Source of the DNA: Deltaproteobacteria bacterium UBA7527
Lineage (GTDB): Bacteria; Desulfobacterota; Syntrophorhabdia; Syntrophorhabdales; Syntrophorhabdaceae
Direction of reading: 5' to 3'
Assembly: GCA_002478225.1 (NCBI GenBank)
Contig: DLMV01000069.1
Location: 1-25,526, forward strand
DNA: 25,526 bases
Shown here piece by piece: positions 7,118-15,321 of this stretch (within the stretch, counting starts at the first letter, position 1; every line of letters starts with the position of its first letter). The notes beneath the pieces are model-generated. The model was not told the origin of the DNA, ran no database searches, and was given only the letters and a program-made list of their open reading frames with translations. Position numbers and translations under genes: made by a program.

Positions 7118-7372
7118 ATGGATTTTGTAAAATACATTGACCTCCTGAGAAAAAACATGAAGACCTTAAAGAAGGTCCTCATCGCCTATCTTGTTGCGGT
7201 TGTGATCTTTGACGTAGTCCTGCCCAGGGATGAGGCGCACGCGCATTACTGGATCGACAAGGTATTCGCCTTCTGGACGGTCTTCAGCATTGTCGGCTGT
7301 TTCCTTCTCATAAAGATAGGGAAGGGTATAGCGCATCTCTTTCTTTCGAAGGACGAGGATTACTATGGATAG
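7118..7372 (+). CDS. Small two-helix membrane protein in complex I operon
   Basis: Function not recognised. The 84-residue product has a basic N-terminus, one hydrophobic helix at about 20-34, a polar charged loop (PRDEAHAHYWIDK, about 36-48), a second helix at about 49-66, and an acidic tail ending SKDEDYYG. An AAGAGG (7103-7108) lies 9 nt before the ATG, so translation is well supported. Its stop overlaps the next gene by 8 nt, implying coupled synthesis. Its position between two antiporter subunits suggests an accessory or linker subunit of the membrane arm; that is inference from context only. Confidence 0.8.
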   Translation: MDFVKYIDLLRKNMKTLKKVLIAYLVAVVIFDVVLPRDEAHAHYWIDKVFAFWTVFSIVGCFLLIKIGKGIAHLFLSKDEDYYG

Positions 7373-9125
7373 GTGGGTACACCCGGCGATATTCTTTTTC
7401 ATCGGCAGCCTCCTGCTCCCCTTTGTGAAAGGGAAGGCGAAGAAGCTCCTCATCCTTTTCATCCCTGTGCTTTCGATCATCGATGTTGCCCTCATGCACG
7501 CCGGCACATACGGGAGCTACCGGTTCCTGAACATGAGCATCGTCTTCGGCAGGGTGGACAGGCTGAGCCTCGTCTTTGCCTGGGTCTTTGTCATTATGGC
7601 CTTTCTCGGGGCGCTCTACGCGCTTCATGTAAAAGAGGACGGGCATCACGTTGCGGGTTCCTTCTACATAGGGAGTTCCCTGGGAGCCATATTTGCGGGG
7701 GACTACCTGACCCTTTTCATCTTCTGGGAGGTCATGGCCTTCTCGTCGGTATTCCTCGTCTGGTACAGGAAAGAGAGGCGGTCCATCGAAGCGGGATTCC
7801 GCTATCTCCTTGTCCATGTATTCGGCGGTCTTCTGTTCTTTACGGGGATGATGCTTTACTACTACAAGACGGGCAATCTCGTCTTTGACAGGATCTTCCC
7901 TGACAATGCGGGCATCGCAGAATACTTCATCCTGGCAGGATTTTCTTTGAACGCCGCAGTATTGCCCCTCCATGCCTGGCTGCCCGACGCATATCCTGAG
8001 GCAACTGTTGAGGGAGCCGTATTTATGTGCGCTTTCACGACGAAAACAGCCGTCTATGTCCTTGCCCGCGGTTTCCCGGGGTTTGAGGTCCTTGCCATTC
8101 TCGGAACGGCGATGACCGTCTACGGTGTTTTCTATGCCGTTATAGAGAATGATATGCGGCGGGTCCTTGCGTATCACATCATAAGCCAGGTCGGATACAT
8201 GGTTGCAGGCGTCGGGATAGGTACAGAGCTGGCGGTCAACGGAGCCTGCGCCCACGCCTTCGCCCACATTTTATACAAGGCCCTTCTCTTCATGGGGGCA
8301 GGGGCTGTCCTCTACATGACGGGAACTGCCAAGATGTCGAAGCTTGGCGGCCTCTACAAGTATATGCCGCTTACGATGATCTTCTATGTCGTCGGCGCTA
8401 TCTCCATTTCAGGTTTTCCGCTCTTCAGCGGTTTTGTCAGCAAATCGATGATCGTCGCTTCGGCCCACGAAAAGGGCAGACTCATGCTCATGGCATGGAT
8501 GAACCTCGCAGGCATCGGTACGTTCCTCTCCGTTGGCCTCAAGGTAACGTACTTCACGTTCTTCGGCAAGGAAGCGGAGATCAAAGCAAAGGAGCCGCCA
8601 AAGAACATGCTCTGGGCAATGGGGCTCACCTCGGCCCTCTGCTTCATTATCGGCGTATATCCAAAGGTGCTCTATGACCTTCTGCCGTTCCCCGTGGAAT
8701 ACCATCCTTACAGCCTCCCTCATCTCTCAGAGATGCTCCAGATACTCTCATTCACAGGGCTCGTCTTCTTCCTCCTCGTGAAGAAGCTTCAGCCGGAGGC
8801 AAAGCTCAATCTCGATATGGACTGGTTCTACAGGAAAGGCGCCTGGGTCTTCATGAAGCTCGACGAGCGGGTGATAAGCGTTGTGGATGCGTTCTGGGGC
8901 GAGCTTTACCGGACAGTGGGTCTCAGGGTCCTTTTCAAGAATGCGAGCATCTCATATGGTTTTGACAGGAAGGTCATCGATGGCGTTGTGGACGGCTCTG
9001 CCTTAACTGTACGCGAGGCAGGCTCCATCGTGAGAAAGCTCCAGACGGGAAGGATACAGGCGTACATCGGCCTTTCCATCTTCCTGTTCTTCCTGATCCT
9101 GTGGTTTGTGCTGAGGGGGATGTAG
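7365..9125 (+). CDS. NuoL-like antiporter subunit with C-terminal lateral-helix region
   Basis: Proton_antipo_M-family membrane subunit of 586 residues. The core shows Glu122 (FIFWEVMAF, helix 5), Lys227 (TTKTAVYVLAR, helix 8), Lys305 (HILYKALLF) and Lys360 (FVSKSMIV). At the usual helix-7 lysine it has Asn196 (FSLNAAVLPLHAWLP), unlike the other three antiporter subunits here. The last 110 residues contain DMDWFYRK (484-491), VIDGVVDG (537-544) and LQTGRIQAY (559-567), then a final helix. This resembles the C-terminal part of NuoL that forms the lateral helix and anchor. I infer that it takes the distal NuoL position. Automated annotation could equally name it Na+/H+ antiporter subunit D. Confidence 0.9.
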   Translation: MDRWVHPAIFFFIGSLLLPFVKGKAKKLLILFIPVLSIIDVALMHAGTYGSYRFLNMSIVFGRVDRLSLVFAWVFVIMAFLGALYALHVKEDGHHVAGSFYIGSSLGAIFAGDYLTLFIFWEVMAFSSVFLVWYRKERRSIEAGFRYLLVHVFGGLLFFTGMMLYYYKTGNLVFDRIFPDNAGIAEYFILAGFSLNAAVLPLHAWLPDAYPEATVEGAVFMCAFTTKTAVYVLARGFPGFEVLAILGTAMTVYGVFYAVIENDMRRVLAYHIISQVGYMVAGVGIGTELAVNGACAHAFAHILYKALLFMGAGAVLYMTGTAKMSKLGGLYKYMPLTMIFYVVGAISISGFPLFSGFVSKSMIVASAHEKGRLMLMAWMNLAGIGTFLSVGLKVTYFTFFGKEAEIKAKEPPKNMLWAMGLTSALCFIIGVYPKVLYDLLPFPVEYHPYSLPHLSEMLQILSFTGLVFFLLVKKLQPEAKLNLDMDWFYRKGAWVFMKLDERVISVVDAFWGELYRTVGLRVLFKNASISYGFDRKVIDGVVDGSALTVREAGSIVRKLQTGRIQAYIGLSIFLFFLILWFVLRGM

Positions 9126-9129
9126 CGAT

Positions 9130-10623
9130 ATGACGGCGTTCAATAAATACCTGATCATGAATACGCTCAGCTTTCCCATCCTCTCATTTGTGATATTCAT
9201 TCCTCTCGCAGGGGCGATCCTTCTTCTCTTCATGCGGGGAGAGCGAAGCGTCAAAATGACCGCCCTCATAACGTCTATTATTAATTTCCCCTTGTCCCTT
9301 CTGATCTATCTCAGATTTGATGTTGGAACGGACAAGTTCCAGTTCGGGGAGTTCATCCCGTGGATCCCCGCATACAACATCAATTATGTCCTCGGGATCG
9401 ACGGCATAACGATCTTCCTTATCCTCCTGACGACGCTTCTCGCCCCGCTCTGCATCCTCTGTTCGTGGACTGCCATCGAGCGCAGGGTAAAGGAGTTCAT
9501 GTTCTGCATCCTCATCATGGAGACCGCCATGATCGGCGTCTTCTGCGCGCTCGACTTCATCCTCTTCTACGTCTTCTGGGAGGCGATGCTCATCCCTATG
9601 TACCTGCTCATCGCGATATGGGGCGGACCGAACAAGGATTATGCCTCCATCAAGTTCTTCATATATACGCTGTTCGGAAGCGTGTTCCTCCTTGTGGCGA
9701 TCATCGCCGTGTACCTGACGACGGGCACGTTCAGCATCCCCGATGCCATGTTCCGTGACTACGGCTTTAACTTCCAGCTCTGGGTGTTCCTTGCCTTTGC
9801 GATAGCCTTTGCGATCAAGGTCCCCATGTTCCCCTTTCACACGTGGCTTCCCGCAGCCCACACCGAAGCGCCGACGGCAGGGAGCGTCTTCCTCGCGAGC
9901 GTTCTCCTGAAGATGGGGACATACGGCTTCCTGCGGTTCTGTCTCCCCATTACGCCGAAGGCGAGCGTATTCTTTGGGCCTTACATGATCGCGCTTTCCG
10001 TTATCGCCATCATCTACGGCGGATTTGTGTGCTTGAGCCAGACGGATATGAAAAAGCTCATCGCTTATTCTAGTGTGGCCCACATGGGTTTTGCGACACT
10101 GGGGATATTCTCCTTTACCCTGTTCGGATGGGAAGGAGCGCTCCTGCAGATGCTCAATCACGGGGTAACGACAGGCGCCCTCTTTCTCTGCGTCGGCATC
10201 GTGTATGAGAGGACGCATAGCCGCGAGATATATGACAACGCAGGGCTCGGGAAGATCATGCCGGCATACGTAGGATTCTTTGGTCTCTTTTCCATATCCT
10301 CCTTTGCCTTCCCCGGTACGAATAATTTTGTCGGCGAACTCTACGTCCTCATCGGAATATTCTCTCAGAACAAGCTGGCGGGATTCTTTTCCATCGTCGG
10401 TGCTCTCCTCGCTGCCGCCTATATGCTGAGGCTTCTCAAGCAGATCGTATGGGGCAGAGAGGACAAGCGTGAGATCGCGGACATGAAGGCGCGGGAGGTC
10501 ATATACCTTCTTCCGCTCGTTGTCTTTGTTGTCTGGATGGGGTTTTTCCCACGTCCTTTTGTGCAGGTCATTGAAAAAACGCTGATGAACCTTCATTCGC
10601 AGATGAACATCTTTTTCCGTTAA
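9130..10623 (+). CDS. nuoM: Complex I subunit M (NuoM)
   Basis: Proton-pumping membrane subunit, 497 residues and about 14 helices. Canonical channel residues are present: Glu151 (YVFWEAMLIPMYLL, helix 5), Lys230 (FAIKVPMFPFHTWLP, helix 7), Lys261 (SVLLKMGTYGFLRF, helix 8) and Glu403 (NNFVGELYVLIG, helix 12), where NuoM typically has glutamate rather than lysine. The start ATG at 9130 follows a GGGGGA-like ribosome site in the end of the previous gene and lies 4 nt after its stop. The following nuoN is 11 nt downstream. Confidence 0.96.
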   Translation: MTAFNKYLIMNTLSFPILSFVIFIPLAGAILLLFMRGERSVKMTALITSIINFPLSLLIYLRFDVGTDKFQFGEFIPWIPAYNINYVLGIDGITIFLILLTTLLAPLCILCSWTAIERRVKEFMFCILIMETAMIGVFCALDFILFYVFWEAMLIPMYLLIAIWGGPNKDYASIKFFIYTLFGSVFLLVAIIAVYLTTGTFSIPDAMFRDYGFNFQLWVFLAFAIAFAIKVPMFPFHTWLPAAHTEAPTAGSVFLASVLLKMGTYGFLRFCLPITPKASVFFGPYMIALSVIAIIYGGFVCLSQTDMKKLIAYSSVAHMGFATLGIFSFTLFGWEGALLQMLNHGVTTGALFLCVGIVYERTHSREIYDNAGLGKIMPAYVGFFGLFSISSFAFPGTNNFVGELYVLIGIFSQNKLAGFFSIVGALLAAAYMLRLLKQIVWGREDKREIADMKAREVIYLLPLVVFVVWMGFFPRPFVQVIEKTLMNLHSQMNIFFR

Positions 10624-10634
10624 GGGGTTTATTG

Positions 10635-12026
10635 ATGATGATACTACCCGAACTGTCGACGCTTCTCTTCTCAATCGTGTTTCTCTTTATCTCGCTTGGT
10701 AAAAAGAAAGACAGCGCCGGTCTTCTTGCCAGACCCCTCTCGATAATCGTCCTTGGCATCTCGCTTGCCGGTATCTTTTCGGGCGGTGAGCTCTTCTCAG
10801 GCGCCTACCGGCTCGATCTCTTCTCGCAGGTCTTCAAGGCTATTATCGCTTACGGTTTTTGTCTTGTTATCTTCATGCTCGACAGGCAGAACGAGATCGA
10901 AGAGGCATATTTCCCCGAATATGTCATGTTCCTCGGTTTTTCGGCGCTGGGGCTCATGATGCTTGTCAGCTCCGTGGAGCTCATATCGATCGTTATCGCC
11001 CTGGAGGTATCCTCCTACAGTCTATATGTTATTGTCCCCTTGCGTAAAGGGCAAACGCATATCCAGCTTGAGGCATCGGTGAAGTACCTCTTCTTCGGCG
11101 CAATCTCAACGGGCATCATGCTCTTCGGCATGAGCTATATCTACGGGATCGCGAGGTCGACCTTCCTGAACGATATCCTGAGGGTGCTGCCTGGGGCAAT
11201 GGATCAGCCGATCGGGGTTTTCGCACTCATACTTGCTTTGACAGGCTTTTTCTTCAAGCTCTCTCTCTTCCCGATGCATTTCTGGGCGCCTGATATCTAT
11301 GAGGGGGCTTCCAACACAACGACGACATTCATTGCTACAGTCCCAAAGATCGGGGCCGCAGCGCTTCTTATCAGGCTCACAATGCTTGCAAATGCCTCGG
11401 GGGTTCAATTTATCAACGTTCTCATCGTCCTTGCCGCCATATCGATGACCTTCGGGAACCTTGTCGGCCTTGTGCAAAAGGATATAAAGAGGCTTCTCGC
11501 CTATTCGGGCATTGCACATGCGGGGTATCTGCTTATGGGCGTGCTGGCGTTGAGCAGGGACGGATACGCAGCGGCAATCTATTACATCACCGTCTATCTT
11601 TTTATGAACCTTGCGTGCTTCTATGTCCTGGTCCTGCTTTCAAAGGATGGCAGGAATGTTGTCATCGATGATCTTGTGGGGCTTTCGAAGAGGGCGCCGC
11701 TCCTTGCCTTTACCCTTGCCGTTGGAGCATTTTCTCTCGCAGGCATACCTCCTACCGGAGGGTTCACGGGCAAGCTCTTCCTTTTTATGAGCGCGTTCAG
11801 GGAAGGTCATCTGACGATCGTTATAATCGGTGCCGTCAATACGGCCATATCGATCTTCTATTATCTGAACCTCGTCAGGATGAGCTATTCGAAAGAGGCG
11901 GCTTCAACGGAACCGATCCAGCTTACCTTCAACGAGAAGACCCTTTGCTACATCTTAATATTCCTCGTCCTCTATATGGGGATCGTGCCTTTCGGGCTGC
12001 TGGATATATTCAGACTGGCAGTATAG
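10635..12026 (+). CDS. nuoN: Complex I subunit N (NuoN)
   Basis: Antiporter-like membrane subunit nearest to NuoK, last gene of the operon; 463 residues. Helix-7 lysine is present in FFFKLSLFPMHFWAPDIYEG and helix-8 lysine in FIATVPKIGAAALLIRL; the conserved IPPTGGFTGKLFLF region follows later. ATG 10635 was chosen over the in-frame TTG at 10632 because AGGGG (10623-10627) is then well spaced. No complex I gene follows: the next gene is on the opposite strand, so nuoE, F and G are absent from this locus. Confidence 0.94.
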   Translation: MMILPELSTLLFSIVFLFISLGKKKDSAGLLARPLSIIVLGISLAGIFSGGELFSGAYRLDLFSQVFKAIIAYGFCLVIFMLDRQNEIEEAYFPEYVMFLGFSALGLMMLVSSVELISIVIALEVSSYSLYVIVPLRKGQTHIQLEASVKYLFFGAISTGIMLFGMSYIYGIARSTFLNDILRVLPGAMDQPIGVFALILALTGFFFKLSLFPMHFWAPDIYEGASNTTTTFIATVPKIGAAALLIRLTMLANASGVQFINVLIVLAAISMTFGNLVGLVQKDIKRLLAYSGIAHAGYLLMGVLALSRDGYAAAIYYITVYLFMNLACFYVLVLLSKDGRNVVIDDLVGLSKRAPLLAFTLAVGAFSLAGIPPTGGFTGKLFLFMSAFREGHLTIVIIGAVNTAISIFYYLNLVRMSYSKEAASTEPIQLTFNEKTLCYILIFLVLYMGIVPFGLLDIFRLAV

Positions 12027-12059
12027 AACCGATAAAATCGTCAATGTGTATAAACGTCG

Positions 12060-12096
12060 ATGCGTAGACGCGAAAAAGGCTTTTTAGCGCATATAC
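12060..12096. terminator. Possible terminator between converging genes
   Basis: The 74-nt gap between nuoN and the converging propeller gene contains an imperfect hairpin: gcgAAAAA, a short loop around ggc, then TTTTTagcgc (about 12070-12090). Oligo-A/T arms would let it work in either direction. The stem is imperfect (one bulge), so the call is tentative. Confidence 0.35.
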
Positions 12097-12100
12097 GTCT

Positions 12101-13489
12101 CTATTCGATCTTCTCCACTACCTGAAAGATGTAGTTGCCCTTTACGGCAATGTAGCGCACGGTATCGGGTGAATCAAAAACGACCTTCCCCATGCCCGGC
12201 TGCGGCGTAATGTCTGATTCTTTGCGTTCCTTCCCGTTGATCACGATAAGCCGATTCTTTGCTTGCTGGGCCATATAGGCTATGTGTTTACTATCAGGAC
12301 TGAACACGAGGGACTCTTCAACAATATTATCGTATTCCCTCTCTTCTTTGCCATCAACAACGACTAACTGTTTTTTTCCTCTCTGGACAATATAAGCGAG
12401 CCGTTTACTGTCCGGACTAAAAACAGGGCTTGCTGAAACGATATCTTCATACGGCCTTCCTTCCCTCGCATTATGGACAACGAACCACATTCCGTCCTTC
12501 TGTGCGGCATAGGCAAATTGCTGGCTGTCCTGGCTGAAGACGGGTTTTCCTATAAAGTCGTAGTGTTTTTCCTCTGCGCCGTTGACGACTATGAACCTCC
12601 TTGGGCCTGATTTTGCGCTATAGATAAGCTTCTTGCTGTCAGGGCTGAAAAGGGGGGTGCCCCGCATTATATTGTCATATGCCTTTTCCTCTTTTCCGTC
12701 AAGAACAACGAACCACCTGTTGCCCAGGCGCGCGTTGAAGGCGATTCGCTTGCTGTCGGGGCTGAAGGCGATCGTGGTCCCGATGCCGTCGTATCGATTG
12801 CCTTCCTTCTCGTCGAGAACCATGACAACCTTGTTGCCCGTGAATGCGTTATAGGCGATGTGCTTGCTGTCGGGGCTGAAGACCGGCGTCCCTGACATGA
12901 TGGCATCGTAGTGCTTGCCTTCCTTGCCGTCGACAACGACATGCCAGTTGTTCCCTATCCGTGCATTATAGGCAAGGCGCCTGCTGTCGGGACTGAAGAC
13001 CAATGTGCCTATGTCGTCATACTGCTTTCCTTCTTTTTCGTCTATTACGACGAACCATCTGTCGCCGGATCTTGCAGGATAGGCGATCCGCACGCTGTCA
13101 GGACTGAAGGTGATAAGATTAACGGCTATAAGATCATACTGTTTGCCCTCTATACCGTTTACAACGACCACCCACTTGTCGCCGGATCTTGCACCATAAG
13201 CAAAACGCCTGCTGTCCGGGCTGAAGATCGGCGCGCCGAGGTCGTCGTATCTTTTTCCTTCCCTGCCGTCAACGGTAACGGTCCATTTATTTCCGCCTGT
13301 TTTATTAATAAATGCCGTTCGCCTGTTATCGGGGCTTGCCCGAAAAGACTGCTCGACCATCGATGAGACATCAAAACGGACTGCCGTGCCTTCCAATGCG
13401 GTTGTGCTCCGCGTTTTCTCCTGACCATAGGCCAGTCCGCTTACAGCAATGCAAAAACAGACAAACATAAGCATGGCTTTATTGAACAT
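12101..13489 (-). CDS. Exported PD40-repeat beta-propeller protein
   Basis: Specific function not recognised. The 462-residue product starts with a signal peptide (MFNKAMLMFVCFCIAVSGLA, likely cleavage near AYG-QE). The rest is about ten tandem repeats of 37-42 residues plus a partial last one. Each has the pattern FSPDSxRxAYxAxxGxxW, then xVVVDGKEGKxYDxI, resembling PD40/TolB-type propeller blades. Repeats are also recognisable as DNA (for example ctgtcggggctgaa recurring). Near-identical blades imply recent internal duplication. The second ATG (13489) was preferred over 13495 because GAGAGG then has normal spacing. It converges on the nuo operon and diverges from the flavoprotein gene. Probably a periplasmic binding or scaffold protein. 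Confidence 0.85.
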   Translation of the reverse strand: MFNKAMLMFVCFCIAVSGLAYGQEKTRSTTALEGTAVRFDVSSMVEQSFRASPDNRRTAFINKTGGNKWTVTVDGREGKRYDDLGAPIFSPDSRRFAYGARSGDKWVVVVNGIEGKQYDLIAVNLITFSPDSVRIAYPARSGDRWFVVIDEKEGKQYDDIGTLVFSPDSRRLAYNARIGNNWHVVVDGKEGKHYDAIMSGTPVFSPDSKHIAYNAFTGNKVVMVLDEKEGNRYDGIGTTIAFSPDSKRIAFNARLGNRWFVVLDGKEEKAYDNIMRGTPLFSPDSKKLIYSAKSGPRRFIVVNGAEEKHYDFIGKPVFSQDSQQFAYAAQKDGMWFVVHNAREGRPYEDIVSASPVFSPDSKRLAYIVQRGKKQLVVVDGKEEREYDNIVEESLVFSPDSKHIAYMAQQAKNRLIVINGKERKESDITPQPGMGKVVFDSPDTVRYIAVKGNYIFQVVEKIE

Positions 13490-13519
13490 TCTCATACCTC
13501 TCTCGCCCCCCTTGCTGTT

Positions 13520-13548
13520 ATTTTCTTGATCTGCGGGCGTTTTGTCAA
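13520..13548 (-). promoter_or_regulatory. Candidate promoter for the propeller gene
   Basis: On the minus strand a consensus -35 TTGACA (13543-13548) is followed after 17 nt by GAAAAT (13520-13525), matching four of six -10 positions. The predicted start is about 25 nt before the ATG. Spacing and position support it. Confidence 0.5.
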
Positions 13549-13683
13549 TGAATTACCACTCATTATCTGAAAGGTGTTTTTGTTCAAAATCCTACCATTT
13601 TTTGAACGTAAAAAATAGAGTTCTGTTGTTTGTTCTGTCTCTGTCTGGTAGACTATATGGCGCAAAATCAAGAGAGGCTTGCA

Positions 13684-15276
13684 ATGAAAAAGAAGATCAT
13701 TGTCGTAGGCGCCGGTCTTGCCGGGATGATAGCGGCATATACGGCGCAGAGAGAGGGCGCAGATGTTGTGCTTGTCGATAGAGGGTCCATAGGGCTCGGC
13801 ACAAACTCGGCCATGGCGAATGGCGTCATTGCAGGGCCTACCGGTTCATACAATAAGAAGGAATATATAGCTGATACAATTGATATAGGGAGAGGGATCA
13901 ATAGAAGGCCGATGGTCGAGATCGCCGCGGCAGAGGCAGGAGGCGCCATTTCCTTTCTCCGCTCCGTTGGACTGAATGTTGTGGAAGGCATAAACCTGTA
14001 TTCTGTGAAATCACCTGATCCGGGAGTTATCCCGGGCGTTGCCATTGTCAAGAAGATCGCTGAGGCTATTGAGGGTCTCGACAGTTTTCGTACTGTCAAA
14101 GGTTTTTATGTTACGGAGATCATGAAGGCGGAAGGTCGCGCGTGCGGCATAAGAGGCCTGAACGCAGAAGGGAAAGAGACGACGATCGCTGCCAACGCGG
14201 TGATCCTCGCTGCCGGCGGGGCAGGCGCGGTCTATCTGAAGAACGACAACCAGAAGACTATAATGGGACAGGGATGCCTGCTTGCCGCGAAGGCAGGACT
14301 TACCTTGTGGGACATGGAATTCGTCCAGTTCTATCCCCTTGTCTTCGCCGATGCCCATCTGCCTTCCGCGATCGTCTTCCCCCCGTATCACAAAGAAGTG
14401 AAGGTGACAAACAGCGCAGGAGATGACATCGTCGCAAAATATGGTCTTGGTGACATCAACGAGGCTGTTGTGAAAAAACGGGATGAGTTCTCTGCCATCC
14501 TCTTTCATGAATTGAGGTCAGGATCTGTGTGGATGGACTTCAGGAATATCCCGCCTGAGATGTGGAAGGAGCATCCGTTAAGCCTTCTCGCCAGGATGAG
14601 GCATGATTTCTCGGCAAGGCCTGTCGCCGTCTCTCCTGCCGCTCACTTTTTCATGGGGGGCGTGAGGACGAACGAAAAAGGAGAAACGGATCTGCCGGGG
14701 CTTTTTGCGTGCGGTGAAGTGGTCTCCGGACTCCATGGGGCGAACAGGAGGGGAGGCAATGCACTGTTGGAATGTGTGGTCTTCGGAACGATCGCCAGCA
14801 GGAACGCAGCACGGCACGCCCTGGAAAATGACGTGCTCCCGATGAAGGAGTCTGGAACAGCGCCGACCGTCGTATCCGGCAGCAGCGCCGACCTGAGGGC
14901 GATCCGGCAGGAGATACGTAAGATCGCCTGGGATAATGCCGGTGTCGTGAGGTCTGAGGAGGGGATAAAAGAGGGGCTTGAGAAGATCGCTGCGGTGCAG
15001 GGGAGATTAGGGGCAACACTGCCACGAACCACTAATGAGAGAAGGCTGAAGCTCGACCTCGAGAGCGCCGCATTTACGGTACAGGCGGTCCTGACCGCGA
15101 GCCTCGGAAGGAAAGAGAGCAGGGGAAGCTTCCTCAGAAGCGATCTCCCCTATGAGGACAACGCGAACTGGAAGAAGAACTCCTGCCTGCGATACAACGC
15201 TGAGCAAGATTCATTCGCGCTGAGCTTCGAGGACCCGGCAAGAATTACCTTGCTATATTTTGAACCTGTAGAGTGA
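13684..15276 (+). CDS. FAD-dependent oxidoreductase, fumarate reductase/succinate dehydrogenase flavoprotein family
   Basis: Likely a soluble flavoprotein; 530 residues. The N-terminus has a dinucleotide fold (VVGAGLAG, Gly9/11/14) and the VLVDRG acidic end. Later come AAGGAGAVYLKN, MEFVQFYPLVF, the active-site-region AAHFFMGGVRTN, and LFACGEVVSGLHGANRRGGN. The C-terminal helical domain ends with ESRGSFLRSDLP, typical of the family. The usual histidine for covalent FAD is absent (NSAMANG where SdhA has HTxxAxGG), so FAD is probably non-covalent, as in L-aspartate oxidase. ATG 13684 follows GAGAGG at good spacing; in-frame starts at 13630 and 13657 are possible. No iron-sulfur or membrane subunit is adjacent. 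The substrate is unknown. Confidence 0.85.
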   Translation: MKKKIIVVGAGLAGMIAAYTAQREGADVVLVDRGSIGLGTNSAMANGVIAGPTGSYNKKEYIADTIDIGRGINRRPMVEIAAAEAGGAISFLRSVGLNVVEGINLYSVKSPDPGVIPGVAIVKKIAEAIEGLDSFRTVKGFYVTEIMKAEGRACGIRGLNAEGKETTIAANAVILAAGGAGAVYLKNDNQKTIMGQGCLLAAKAGLTLWDMEFVQFYPLVFADAHLPSAIVFPPYHKEVKVTNSAGDDIVAKYGLGDINEAVVKKRDEFSAILFHELRSGSVWMDFRNIPPEMWKEHPLSLLARMRHDFSARPVAVSPAAHFFMGGVRTNEKGETDLPGLFACGEVVSGLHGANRRGGNALLECVVFGTIASRNAARHALENDVLPMKESGTAPTVVSGSSADLRAIRQEIRKIAWDNAGVVRSEEGIKEGLEKIAAVQGRLGATLPRTTNERRLKLDLESAAFTVQAVLTASLGRKESRGSFLRSDLPYEDNANWKKNSCLRYNAEQDSFALSFEDPARITLLYFEPVE

Positions 15277-15321
15277 TAGGCCTTAACCTTGATTATTCAC
15301 TGTAGCTTACTGCAGGGTAGT

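Noticed and set aside
9184..10674. Long minus-strand ORF of 496 codons opposite nuoM
   Set aside because: It is an antisense shadow of nuoM with low-complexity charged sequence and no family signature, while the plus-strand protein is unmistakable.
649..12026. A stand-alone Mrp antiporter operon
   Set aside because: The genes are continuous with nuoA-K and there are no mrpA, B, E, F or G homologues; nuoB, nuoCD and nuoI with cluster ligands show a complex I.
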